Source: Jaapia argillacea MUCL 33604
Lineage: Eukaryota > Basidiomycota > Agaricomycetes > Jaapiales > Jaapiaceae
Direction of reading: 5' to 3'
DNA length: 63,554 nucleotides
Assembly: GCA_000697665.1 (NCBI GenBank)
Contig: KL197717.1
Location: 1,237,149-1,300,702 of the forward strand
This document shows, piece by piece, positions 10,481-21,687 of the stretch. Position 1 is the first letter of the stretch; the number at the start of each line of letters is the position of its first letter. The notes beneath the pieces are model-generated. The model searched no databases. It had not been told where the DNA came from and worked only from the letters and a program-made list of their open reading frames with translations. The translations under genes and the position numbers were made by a program.

Positions 10481-12103
10481 ATGTCGACACCCAAAAGTGG
10501 TTACTATTCGCAGGTGCCGATGTACCAGCTGCCAAACCACTCAGCTCCCCGTTTACGATCTCCAACTATACCTTCGTTACCATTACATTCGCCGAGTTCT
10601 TCACCCCCACGATCACCTACACTGCCCTCGCGTCGACGGTCACCCAAGTGGATGTTCCCTCCGAGTAGATGGCGTCAAGTCCTCCTCCGACCTGGCGCAC
10701 TCTTCAAAATCTGCTGTCTGCTGTCCGTCATAACAGGAGGCGTCCTATTCTTCTTTACGATCTACGAACCCTACTTTGAACTCCAACTTCATCCGAGAAA
10801 ATGGATTCGACAAGAGGTGGAAGCGGTAGGAAGTTTGTCGGGGTGTTTTGAGGAGGGAAGGGTGAGCGAGAGTTATAATGTTAGTGAGAATGTTTATGGG
10901 AGGAAGAGGTGGGAAGTGCAGGGCGGGGTTGGGATGAAGTTGGGGAGGGATTGTTATGAGTTTGCTGGGACTGTTGGTGGTGGAGGTGGAGGTGACGGTT
11001 GGGGAGTGGGTGAGGCTACCAAGTCGAGTACTGGGACGGGATGGGTACCTCCTCCCCATTCATCCTCGGAGGAGTGGACCAACTACCATACATATTGGAG
11101 AACAGACTTGGCTCCATTCGGTCCCCGACAAGAAGACGTCCTAAAATCCTTCTTCGCGACCCAACCCATCTCACACTCCCGCCTCATCCTCTGGTCAAAC
11201 GGTCCTCTCTCCCAAAACACCATCATCGCGAAATATCTACGCATATACCCCGATTCTTTTGAGGTGAGGATTGTCAATTTGTCGGCGTTGACGAGGGGGA
11301 CTGCGTTGGAGGGTAGTGAGATGTTGAGGAAGGGTACGCAGGATGAGAAGGCTTGGGTGGATGGGGATTTGGTTAGGTTGTTGGTTATGTGGAGTGAGGG
11401 AGGTGTTTGGATTGATATGGATATGCTTTTGACGAGGAGTTTTGAACCCTTGTTGGATCATGAGTTCGTCACGCAATGGGATTGTTATGGTGCGTCTAAC
11501 CGCCTCTGGCTTCTCACATGCTAGTTTTACTAACATTTTAGTCTACTAGACAAGACGCACCAGCCATTCAATGGTGCTCTTATGCATTTCCGAAAACAAT
11601 CACCTTACCTATGCGAAGCCTTCCATATCATGGCGACTTCACCTCCTCCACGCGCCTCTTCGACAGATTGGGGTTCACTCCTCTACCTCAAACTCTATCG
11701 ACGGCTCCTCCACGCCTCAATCCCACCATTTAAGATCCTACCTTGGTGTTTCATCGATGGCGTTTCCTGTCGACTGGATAATCGTTTACCAGACCCTTTT
11801 GTTCCCGACGTCACCTCCGGCACTGGATTTTGGGGCAGTCGATTTTCCCGCTCGGGGGAGACGAAGAATGAGAGGAGAGATGTGGTGAGGACTGATCCGA
11901 GTGGTAGGTGGAATGTAGGTGAGGGAGGGGATTTGGATGGGGCATTGGGGAAGGTGTTTGGAGTGCATTTGCATAATAGGTGGGAGAAACAGTTTCCGAA
12001 GGATGGGTGGGTGTCTCGGTTGTTGTTGGCTAGGTATAGGGATAGGCTTTGGGGAATGGGGCCTGGGATGGGTGGGCGGACGATTGGTGCGGAGGAGCTG
12101 TGA
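10481..12103 (+). CDS. type II membrane glycosyltransferase, GT32-like (DXD sugar-binding family)
   Basis: Two exons, 10481-11489 and 11550-12103, coding for 520 residues. The N-terminus is a Ser/Pro/Arg-rich cytosolic tail, followed by one hydrophobic signal anchor (ICCLLSVITGGVLFFFTIY). The luminal part contains SRLILWSNGPLS and then GGVWIDMDMLLTRSF, in which DMD (residues 312-314) is the metal and nucleotide-sugar binding motif of the Gly_transf_sug/GT32 group. The second exon begins DKTHQPFNGALMHF, also typical. I infer a Golgi enzyme adding hexose or HexNAc to glycans. The exact donor cannot be read from sequence. The second splice acceptor (CTACTAG) was chosen because the nearer one would give an immediate stop. 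Confidence 0.85.
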
Positions 12104-12298
12104 CCGATTGACCAGCCTGAGTGCTTGATTCTAATGACGGACGCTTGTTTTATGTGATATGTAATGGCCATAATGAGCTCTGACTAGAATACAGTAATTC
12201 TGTATTTTTTTGTGAGATATCCGTGTGGGATATTCGAGGAGCAGGTGCTACTCAGACCCGCCGACCCAAACCCCGTCGTAACTGAACGTTTCGATCTC

Positions 12299-12859
12299 TC
12301 ACAAATCAGGCATCCGTCGAACCTCTTTCCCTTCGTTCCGCGCATGCACCCGAAGTTTCCCTAGGATACTCGACGAAGCCCAACGTTCCGGAGGTGTCCT
12401 CTTCCCCGTCGACCAATAATAGATATCCCAATCTGGTTCGTCGAGTAGCTGCACGCAAGAATATCAGCAACCGCCTGAACCTCCCCGTCCCCCTATCAAA
12501 TCCAACCATAGAAACCAAAAAACACACACCTTGTCAAACTCCTTCAACTCCGTCTCTTCCATACTGGCCAATTTATCCTTGGTAGCGAACGTGCTCAATA
12601 ATAGATCTGTCTCGAGAGTGCCCCTTTTCCGGACTTGGTATAGTAATCGAGCACGGAGAGTGTCTGCTTTTTCATTTGGGCGGGGCAGGGGTGGGATGAC
12701 GGATTGTGTGGATTGGGATTGGGATGCAGCTTCCGTTTGTGCGATGTGTTCGGGAGTGTTTGGGAGAACCCATGGGTCTCCGCGAACTGGTCTCGTCGTC
12801 GACAGACAACGAATAAAGGTTGGACGAGCGAATCGACGAGCGTTGAGGGCCAACATCAT
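12299..12859 (-). CDS. SDH5: succinate dehydrogenase assembly factor 2 (flavinylation factor)
   Basis: Two exons, 12859-12530 and 12448-12299, coding for 159 residues, the usual size for this family. The N-terminus is basic and Ser-rich, like a mitochondrial presequence ([21 protein letters not shown]). The core carries the SDHAF2/Sdh5/Emi5 signature: [20 protein letters not shown], then the acidic Asp/Glu stretch and [12 protein letters not shown] in exon 2. The family helps attach FAD covalently to the Sdh1 flavoprotein in the mitochondrial matrix. The frame is open upstream to 12988, but the internal double Met at 12859 gives the classical targeting peptide and was preferred. It is divergent from the MFS transporter. 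Confidence 0.93.
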
Positions 12860-13295
12860 ATTTGCTCGTGGCTTCCGTTCCGAGGGGGAGACGAACTTAT
12901 TGGTCACGCCGTTACAGTCACATTTCGGGGAATCTGATTCACCACCACCACGATCCGCCAAAACAAAATGGAAAGTACGAGAATACATATCGGGTCTCTC
13001 CTAGGCCGTCCAGATAGCAGAAAGGCCTCCGCTTTGCCTGGCGCTATTAGCGATTCAGTTGCTCTGCGAACTGCTGAATAGCACTAATGGCTCATATCTA
13101 TCATATGAAACATATATAAGTTTATCTGGAGAGTCTTGTGTCGGGTCACATTGATCATCCTCGTCAACCGTCCACACCTAGACCTCTGCACGTTGAAAAA
13201 TCGTTGTGGGTCTCTCTTTCCTTCTCCGAAGAGATTCTCGAGATTAACCGTTGTACTTGGCAGGAATATAACGATCGTACCTGCCTTGTCTGGAA
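12860..13295. promoter_or_regulatory. divergent promoter between SDH5 and the MFS transporter
   Basis: A 436-bp interval separates the two divergent start codons, so it must hold both promoters. No clear TATA box or repeated motif stands out. Confidence 0.5.
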
Positions 13296-16200
13296 ATGAC
13301 TGCGGGAGACGTATCAAATGAAATCGAGGTATCCGATGGTGTACCATTGCCCAACCATACCCCGCGAAAACCTCCAGGGCGAATCTCCTTTGCCGATATT
13401 CGAGTTCCGATTAGCTTTATCAGCCAGGCAACAAGCGCTCTGACGCCAGCTTCAGAACGAAGGTTCAATGAAGACCTGGCTACGCCAAGACCTGAGATCC
13501 CGAGTGTGTCAAACCCGCATGCTAACTACTCAACACCGTTGCCAGTGGTTCCTATGATGGTTTTGTCAATTGTAGGTATTCCCGTTTTGGCTCTCGTTGA
13601 GACAAGAAACGGCACTAAAATGATTATCAGACGGTGTTGGGAGAATTCCTATCTGCCAACGTATCTGCTCCGTTTTTGTTGTTTATGGTGAAAGGTACGT
13701 CTCACTCTCTCACTTCTTGAAATGTGATGGTATCGCTCACCTCGATGGCCAGGGTTTGGAGGCTTCACGGATGAAGCCGATGCCGGCTTCTGGACTGGTA
13801 TCCTAAGTCCGTCTGACCTTTTCACTCTCTTTCATTCTCACTGATCTTCATCCTGGCCTCCAGCTTCCGTTTTCTTCCTTACTCAGTTCCTAACCTCCTT
13901 ATTATGGGTGAGCACGCCACCCCTCTCCTCCGTTTCATAAACCTATACCCAGTTAGTTAGGCCGCCCTCGCCCAAAAGTACGGCCAAAGAGCTGTCCTGT
14001 TTGCATCCCTGCTGGGAACAGCATGCTCGTGTTGTTACTTCGGCACTGCAACGTCGTTGAAGCAGGCGATTATGATTCGACTTGTTCAAGGTGCCTTTGG
14101 TGGAGCGATAGGCGTGGCTCGTGGCTGTGTAGCTGTTGTCACGGACTCGACGAATGAAGGACGTGCGTATGCTATCATGGGGTAGGTCGATCTCATCCTT
14201 CTTCATATGTCTCCACTCATTTTATTTGCTAGATTTTGTTGGGGTCTAGGTGGTGTTGCTGGCGCTGTTGTCGGAGGACTTTGTACGGCTGTCTTCGCTG
14301 TCCTGAAACTATACGATATCTAATAATGTCATGACAGTTGAATCCCCCGCTCTGAAATGGCCCGGCGTGTTCGGGTCGATGCCTCTATTCGTTCGTTATC
14401 CATACCTCCTGCCATGTGCGGTCGCGTCATCCATCACATTTACCGGCGCAACCCTCTCCTTATTCCTCGGCTACAACGGTGGACCTCGAGAACTTTCCAC
14501 CAAGTTCCCCGCCGCCAAGACCACCCAACCAGCTTCACCCATACAAGAAGTTGACGAAGAAGCCGCTATGCCCATCTTTGACGAGCCCGAGCAGATACAA
14601 GTTTTCGGTTCGATACCAAAGAGCATGGGACGGAAATTGTCTGGTTATTTTGCCACCTCTATGCCTAATGGATCCCCAGCACCTGCTTCGCCTTCGATAC
14701 TCACGGAGCGTTCGGTGTTGATATCCACCCCTGGCCTACGATCCGATGGCAGGAGACCATTTTCGCGGACGAGTAGTTATCGGTTGGACGGTTCAGTTTA
14801 TAACTATCGACGTGGAACTGCTAGCATTGTTACGACGACAGGGACGGTTAGTGGGAGCCTCTCGGGTACTGTCCTACGAAGGCTGTACAATGCCCCAGAG
14901 AGCAGTGCCGCTTCGTCTGGAGGGGGAGGAGACGAGACCTTTGCGAGGAGGCTGCTGATGGCGAATGAGAACGCGGTGACGAATATTGCCGATTTGTGGG
15001 TTGCGTCTGCTATCAATTTGGATGATGATGTTGGGAACGACCAGGCTTCTTCTTCACATCCTGAGGGTCTTGGGAGGATTGGTGGAGACAGGGAGGATGA
15101 TGTCGAAGAGGCGCCGACACGACGAACTTCAATTATTTCGGCCTCTACTCAACGTGGCCGTCAGCAATCTAGGAGTCGCATCGCGCCGTTTTGGAAACCT
15201 TCACTTGGCCGTCGTTTGTCTTATGGAGGTTCCCACTCACGGTTTGGCTCCCCACGTCGGTCGAGCTCTCGAGCGAACTATACAACGTTCATTCATCATC
15301 CACCCCATCCTTCATATGAAGACGATGTCACTACTACAGGAACCGAGACGAGATATCCTTCCATCTTTCGACATGTCGGTGTTCGGACCCCTCCTGCTCT
15401 CGTCGCAGCACAAGAGTCTCTCCACCGTCCCGAATTGACCGCCGATACCAGGTTTTCTACCATGAACTCAAGTCGGGTGTCGCTAGTCGGGATAAATGTG
15501 GAGCAGGAGTCGTCGTTGTTCCGCCAATTGCCTTGGTCGATCATCATTCAGTATGGATTGCTTGCGTTGCATACCACTACGCATGACCAAGTTTTCTACT
15601 TGTATCTCGTGACGTGAGTACCGCCTATGCCCTGGTAACTATGCGCGCCCGGATTGACGCAATGTGGTTCAGGGACTATGAAGGAGGGGGGCTCAGCCTG
15701 AATGCGGGTCATTTTTCAGAATTAAGTGGGTCTTCCCCTGGATTATTATATCGTTTGAACGCTGATTTATTTGATAGTCGCATTGATGTGTCTGGCTCAA
15801 ATTGTGTATCAATTCTATCTCTATCCGTAAGTCTCGATTCAGCGTTGTAGCTGGGGAAGAGTGTAACACTGAAGTGGTTTCGATCACAGGGCTATTGGGT
15901 AATGTTCTCGGTCTCTTGGATTCCGTATTTCAGGATTTAATCTATTCCTTGATTCCTGCCCGCTTGTAGCCCTCCAAGAGGTTCCTGCTCGCATTTGGCC
16001 ATGTTTCGACTTGGCACCTTGCTCTTCATACCAGGATACGTGACCGTCACCTTGTATCGGGCGGTATTTGCGGGCGCGAATGGCGAGCGAAACATTATTC
16101 TCATGGCAGGTTCGCTGTTGTCTCTTTGTCAGCCCTTTCGAGAAACTGACCACGCTCTAAACTAGCTTTGGCTCTTAGCACGTAACTCCGTTTCCACTTA

Positions 16201-16596
16201 TTCAAAGTGAGCTTCTTTCTGATTATCAGGAGTAGCGCCGTGAGGTATTGTGGTGCGACCTTCGCCTTCACAGCCGTCTCGATTCTGTTGAACTACAGTA
16301 TGTCGTCTTCTTTTCTGCATCACACCATTATCTTATGCAAGTTAGTGTCTCCGCCGCATGTCATTGGGATTGCGAACGGCCTTGCACAAAGTATTGTGAG
16401 CTTGGCCCGATTCTTTGGCCCGATCTTCGGCGGCTTGGTGAGTTGGGAACTTCAGGTGGCTTATCGGGTTGCTGATTCATCGTTGCAGTTGTGGTCGATG
16501 AGCGTCGCCAAGGACCCGTCGGGTTATGCTCTCGGTTTTGTTGTTTGTTCAAGCATCTGTCTTATGGCCATTGTCCACAGTTTCTTCATCCACTAG
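13296..16596 (+). CDS. major facilitator superfamily transporter (DHA1-like, YCR023C/ZIFL type)
   Basis: Fifteen exons: 13296-13571, 13631-13694, 13753-13797, 13864-13907, 13961-14181, 14233-14282, 14338-15613, 15673-15725, 15778-15826, 15890-15898, 15970-16109, 16166-16181, 16230-16297, 16346-16437 and 16489-16596. All phases agree and give 836 residues. The first half shows the MFS order of helices with FLTQFLTSLLWAALAQKYG, MIRLVQGAFGGAIGVARG and AIMGFCWGLGGVAGAVVGG. A large Ser/Arg-rich cytosolic loop of about 330 residues, all in exon 7, separates the two six-helix bundles. The second bundle ends with ANGLAQSIVSLARFFGPIFGG. A 9-nt exon (15890-15898) and a 16-nt exon (16166-16181) restore the conserved PAIGPPRG and ALALSTR stretches. 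The substrate is not predictable; relatives move drugs, zinc chelators or organic ions. Confidence 0.9.
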
Positions 16597-16952
16597 TCCA
16601 CATCCTCATCTCATAGCTTCTCTTGTTTCCATCATCGATAAATACCCATTCAGGTGTCCAATTATACAACCAGATACGTCTCATTTGGAGGTTGGCCCGG
16701 AGCTTCCCTCGTAAGGTCTGGAGTTCAAGGTATCTGCGGTTCTGCTTCCCTTTGACAAACACGCGCAAACCAGATGGACGCTATGCTGTGATCCGCTCCT
16801 TTCAACTCTCGTAAGTAGGCTCCAGGTTAAGTATCGTAGTTTCGCCCATGCCCATGCTATTCAAAGGAGACAAGAGTCTATTATCACTACAGTACATGGA
16901 CCACAGCAAGCTTTCGTCATGAAGCATCGATTTCTGAGACTGCAAAAATGAA
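16597..16952. other. 3' ends of two convergent genes
   Basis: A 356-bp interval between the stop codons of the MFS gene and the oxygenase gene. No gene is seen; it should hold both polyadenylation regions. Confidence 0.6.
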
Positions 16953-18526
16953 TCACGTCGCATCCTTTGGTAAAACTAGCAGCGCATAAGCGAGATAGAC
17001 GGAATCCCCTTTGAAAGGCAAAGCTTCATTGCCAGTGTAGTCTGCGCCCTCGGACTTCTGAAAGCTCCAAGTCACCGTCGTCTGGCTCATGTCCATGCTG
17101 TAGAAGGAGACATCCTTAACTTCTCCCAGCCATTCCCTATTCTTCGCCTTCAAATCATCATCCCGACCCAGGATGAAGTCGATATGGAATTCGGTGAACG
17201 GGTAAACCTTGACACTGAAGTCATCCCATCCATCGTCCTCTGAAATCCATTCAGCATGGGATTTCACGACGATGGGGAGTACGTGAACGGTTACTTCCCC
17301 CGCTTCAACTCGCTGGCGAAAGCACTCGAGGAGGAATCCGTCGACCCCACTGAGCTGAGTGGTACCCAGGCAATATTTTCGGTCGAGACATATGCCAACA
17401 GGTGCCTGGAACTTGTCCACTGCTTGCTGGAAGGCAGCTCGAAACTCAGGAGGAAGAATATCCTGAGTGGCGTTCGGCCCTGTTCGGAACATTTTGAACG
17501 CGATGACACCTCTATGCCCATTCAAGATGCGGCTGACAGAGTGGACGACGTCCGGGTAGAAGGCACACCACGATCCAACGTCTGCTCTAACATTTTCCTC
17601 ACCGACTTGCAGATTGCCCCAACCCCCTGTGGTGTCCCCTATCCCAAGCAAGAACGTACCGACAAGATCCTTTTGGGGAGTGTCGCGATGTTCCCTAAAG
17701 TGACCATCTGGACCGTAGAGATGGATTTTGTAGGGCTCTGCGCGGACGGCATTAGGGTAGAAGTGCTCGCCCCAGCACTTCTGAATGGCCTCGAGGAGAA
17801 TAGTGTCCACAGAGAATCCATCGGCTGTGATCTCTCTAGCATCACGAACGTCTGAATCGACTTTGGTCTCTTGGGAAACGACGTCGCCATAGCCCGACGA
17901 GGGTGCGTGTTCAAACAATTCCTCCAAATGGGTGCAATCGGAACCTGTCTTCAATTTGCCGTTGAATTCACAACCGGGCTGAGTGACGGTAAGGGAAAAC
18001 TCGAAATCGAATCGGCCTTGGGCGTGGGTGCGAAACATTTGGCGGTAAATTGGGCTGATTTGTTTGACTGCATTCTTGTATCGACCAGACGCATCAGTGT
18101 GTACCTGACGAGGTAAACCAGGGCAATTACCTGATTGACATTTGTGACTTCCTTGAAATCGTCGTCCTCTTCACCCTTGTCTTCTTCGTCTTCATCTTCG
18201 TTCATTCGATCAGACAACTTGAGAATTGCCTTGAGTTCAGCGGGGCAGGAACCTATAGGCTGAACGCATTCGATGCCTTCGATGGCATTCCTGACGTCGA
18301 TGGCTGAGCGTAATGAAGGGACAGACAACAGGGAGGCCTGGGGAGGTAACTTAGCGCTGGAGACTGGCTAAAGTTCTCAGGTACTTACAGTGATGGGAAT
18401 GACCTGATCTTCGAACCGACCTCTCTTGGCTTCGACGCCAGTTTGCTGTTCAGCATAGTCAACTAGGGGGCTGGAACAGTCGAGCGGGCGGCGAGAGCCA
18501 ATGGTTACCTGAGGCTGGGAGGACAT
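16953..18526 (-). CDS. 2-oxoglutarate/Fe(II)-dependent dioxygenase (prolyl 4-hydroxylase-like fold)
   Basis: Three exons, 18526-18389, 18337-18131 and 18074-16953, coding for 488 residues. Exon 2 ends in a very acidic run of Asp and Glu. Exon 3 holds a P4Hc-type core: YKIHLYGPDGHFREHRDTPQ, with the HxD iron ligands near residues 244 and 246, then PDVVHSV with the distal His near 293 and the 2-oxoglutarate Arg in NGHRGVIAF near 303. About 185 further residues follow without a recognised domain. No signal peptide is seen, so the protein is probably cytosolic or nuclear. The substrate is unknown. The exon 3 acceptor (ACAAG) is the least certain junction, because it lacks a pyrimidine tract. Confidence 0.88.
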
Positions 18527-19755
18527 GGTGGGGGAAAGAGGAAGGGGGCGGGTGAGTCGTGTTGGGCGTATTTATCTATTTATCTATGACCCACCGAGGG
18601 GTAAACGGAAGCGGTACCGGTCGAGTCAACATATTTCTGATCGAGCGATCATGCTCTATCAAGTACCCGCATTGTCTCAGTCGCTACACCATTCTCTTTT
18701 GGGACGTACCGAAAACAGGAGACAGCAGTGCGACTCCTGGAAGGATAGGATATGATATATAGTATCGCGAAGCCCCTCAACGCGGAGTGTCTCCAGGGTC
18801 CGACAATGCGGTCGACCAAGTTAGAAAACGTGATTCGTCGCGAAAATGTAGTCGCATTGCGAAGAATATTCGTTTACTATCAGTTGATGATTGATCGTGA
18901 CAGCCTTACTCGAGCTTCAAAGTAAACGACAGGATGGAAAGCAAGCGAAGGCGACAAAGAAACTTGAAGGAAACCTGAGGAAGCACGTTTATGGTAACGA
19001 CTTCACCAAATTGGGGTAAACGTCCAGGTAGTAAGGCTACGAGGCTCGTGTACTTTTCACAATGGATAGTGCATTGTTTGGTGTGTGTGGCAATGCAGTG
19101 GGTCAATCAACGACGTATATCTTATCTCAACTGCCTTTGTCTCCTTCTCCCTTTCTCTCGTCTTTCATCCCATCTCCCTTTGATAATCTCCTCGTGGTTT
19201 TCGTCTCGAATTTCTATATAAGACGCGACGATGTGTAGACACTCCTTGTCGTCTCACGCATCGCTCGCAGCGTTGCTCGTCTCTGCAGATTTCCTTTCCC
19301 GCCCACCTACTCCCTATTTCGTGTCTGTTTCCGTACCTCTCTCTACGATCTAAGTACTCTCTTCATGTATCTAGCTACATGGTGCTGGCTTGAGTCTGTC
19401 CCTACTGGCAGGCAAGAGAGCACGTAGCCTGCAATGTCTATTGTTACCCAAATCTCCATCTCGTGACCGAGCCTCGCGTCGCTTGCTCTCGGACCTCACT
19501 CTTCTCATCTCGACGAAGGATTGAGTGTATATGTTCTCGTCGCATCAGGTTACAAGAAAACATCGATACCCTGTATATTGGATTCAATTGCTACAACAAC
19601 AATCATTCTTCTTTTCGTATTCATAGTCTAACAATAACTTCAACAACAAGCAGAGCGGCAATTCGAAACGACATCCTCGTCCTCAATACGTACAATCACA
19701 ACGGGACGCCTCGACGTGTCCAATAGTTCATCACTTCTATCTTGGGTCCTCGCAT
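18527..19755. other. intergenic with a good TATA box but no reading frame
   Basis: About 1.2 kb between the oxygenase start and the FBA1 stop. A CTATATAAG box at 19214-19222 is followed by a long pyrimidine-rich stretch like those near fungal transcription starts, yet downstream frames are short and unrecognised. It may drive a non-coding or antisense transcript across the end of FBA1. Confidence 0.4.
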
Positions 19756-21502
19756 TTACAGTCGGTCTGTCAGGGCCAATCAGCAAGTTGAACAGTCACC
19801 AGCAAAGTAAGGAGAGGAGGGGAGGTAAAGGGAATGGTACTTACTGACGTTCCCGAGATCAGTGCAAGCCTCCTTGACACGCGTCACGAGGGTCTTCTCG
19901 CCCTCACGAACCCAGACCCGGGGATCGTAGTACTGCACGCACAGACAAAGATACATGAGTATATGCGTCGGAATTGGAGGTTTTTGGGGTAAGAAGTCAT
20001 ACCTTCTTGTTGGGCTTATCGGCACCATCGGGGTTCCCGACTTGAGTGAGGAGGTACTCCTTCTTCTTCAAGACGAAGTCCTGTAACAGAGGGTGAGATT
20101 AGGTTTGGATGTATCTAGGGATGAGGGGGGACGGACGTACCCTAATACCGGCGAGGTAGGCGAATTGAGTGTCTGGAGACGCAAAACTCGATTAACACGG
20201 TCAAGACATCTCGAGTGGAGAAGATTGGCGCACCGGTATCTACGTTCATCTTGACAACACCAAAGCCAACAGCGGTCTGAATCTCCTGCTTGGTAGAACC
20301 AGATCCACCGTGGAACACAAGGTACCTAGGGCCCCAACGCTCTCAGTCAATCATAAGTTCAACAATGAAATGTACTCACAATGGCTTCTCCTTACCACCC
20401 AACTTCTCCGAAGCAAGTGCTTGGTGCTTACCCAACAACTCGGGGTGCAACTTGACGTTACCAGGCTTGTACACACCATGGACGTTCCCGAAAGCAGCGG
20501 CGATACTGAAGTTAGGTCCAACCTTGCTCAAACCATCATAAACTTCCCAAATATCCTCGGGCTGAGTATAAAGTTTGGAGTTATCAACGCCAGTGTTGTC
20601 CACGCCATCTTCCTCTCCACCGGTGATACCAATTTCCATCTCGAGCCACAAGCCGATGGGGGCCATGCGTTTGAAGTATTCGACGCAGGTGGCGATGTTT
20701 TGTTCTTTGGGTTCCTCGGAGAGATCAAGCATGTGGGAGGAGAAGAGGGGCTCTTGGTGGGCTTTGAAGTAGGCCTCGTCGGCGGCGAGCATACCGTCGA
20801 ACCAGGGAAGGAGCTTGTGGGCACAGTGATCGGAGTGAAGGATGACGGGGCTTCGATGAGAATGAAACGAGATGTCAGATGATGATAGAAAGGGGCAACG
20901 AGGAAGTGAATGAAACGCTTACACGCCGTATTCCTTGGCGACGGCCCTGACGTGCAACGCCGCAGCGACGGCACCAGCTATCGAAGCCTGCTGCTTGTCA
21001 TTGGCGAGACCTTTTCCTGCAAAGTAGGCACTGCCACCCTGGGAGACTTGAATGATGATGGGGGATTTGATATCCCTGAAAACTTGGTGAGCACCACTAC
21101 GTCTCACACAGAGGCGAGATCAGGGCAGCTCACCGAGCAGCTTCAAGGACAGCGTTGGCGGTGGAAGAGGAGGTAACGTTCTAAGAGAAACATGAGATCA
21201 AGATCGGAGTTGGGTAAGGTGGGCGACTCACGATTGCCTGACATCGGGTGAGATACTCGGTCAACTAGGACGTCACTCGGATATCGCAATCACTTACAGG
21301 GATGGCGAACTATAAAGAGGTCAGAAATGCAGTGATTTCGATGGTTAGAATACCTACCTTGTTCTCCTTCGCATAGTCGAACAATTTGCGAACGTTATCA
21401 CCAGTCAACACACCAGCCTAATCCGCATCCCAAATCAACATCGCTCAGTGGATATGAAACAATTTGAAGAGAACATACAGGAACGATATCGAGGACACCC
21501 AT
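19756..21502 (-). CDS. FBA1: class II fructose-bisphosphate aldolase
   Basis: Twelve exons: 21502-21479, 21417-21358, 21309-21298, 21237-21232, 21180-21134, 21075-20923, 20850-20380, 20325-20234, 20172-20141, 20080-20003, 19932-19845 and 19766-19756, coding for 357 residues (the yeast enzyme has 359). The enzyme cleaves fructose-1,6-bisphosphate in glycolysis and makes it in gluconeogenesis, using zinc. Visible landmarks are HSDHC (residues 106-110, with catalytic Asp108 and zinc ligand His109), LEMEIGITGGEEDG, AAFGNVHG, VFHGGSGS and KMNVDTD. The conserved string FAIPAINVTSS is assembled from a 12-nt exon (FAIP) and a 6-nt exon (AI). Intron density is extreme towards both ends. A minus-strand TATA box lies 59 bp upstream of the ATG. 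Confidence 0.97.
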
Positions 21503-21560
21503 TTTGTTGTAGCGATTGAACGATCAGAGTACGCGACTACAAAGTAGTGAAGGACCCAGA

Positions 21561-21568
21561 ATATATAG
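21561..21568 (-). promoter_or_regulatory. TATA box of FBA1
   Basis: CTATATAT on the minus strand, 59 bp upstream of the FBA1 start codon, in the position expected for a highly expressed fungal gene. Confidence 0.6.
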
Positions 21569-21676
21569 GACAGAAGGTCACGGACGGACTCGGGCTATTT
21601 CAGATCGATATCGGAGGGCCGAGGTCTGCTTAATGTGGTGCCATAATTTCCTAATCGGGGGACCCTAACCTCGCCG

Positions 21677-21687
21677 GGACCCGGTCC
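21677..21687. promoter_or_regulatory. perfect 5+1+5 palindrome upstream of FBA1
   Basis: GGACC-C-GGTCC about 175 bp upstream of the FBA1 ATG, inside a GC-rich patch (21655-21710) with several CCGG and GCCGCC words. The symmetry and CGG content resemble binding sites of dimeric zinc-cluster activators. That role is inference. Confidence 0.35.

Noticed and set aside
12860-12988. longer N-terminus for SDH5
   Set aside because: The upstream extension lacks targeting character, while the internal Met at 12859 gives a typical mitochondrial presequence and normal length.
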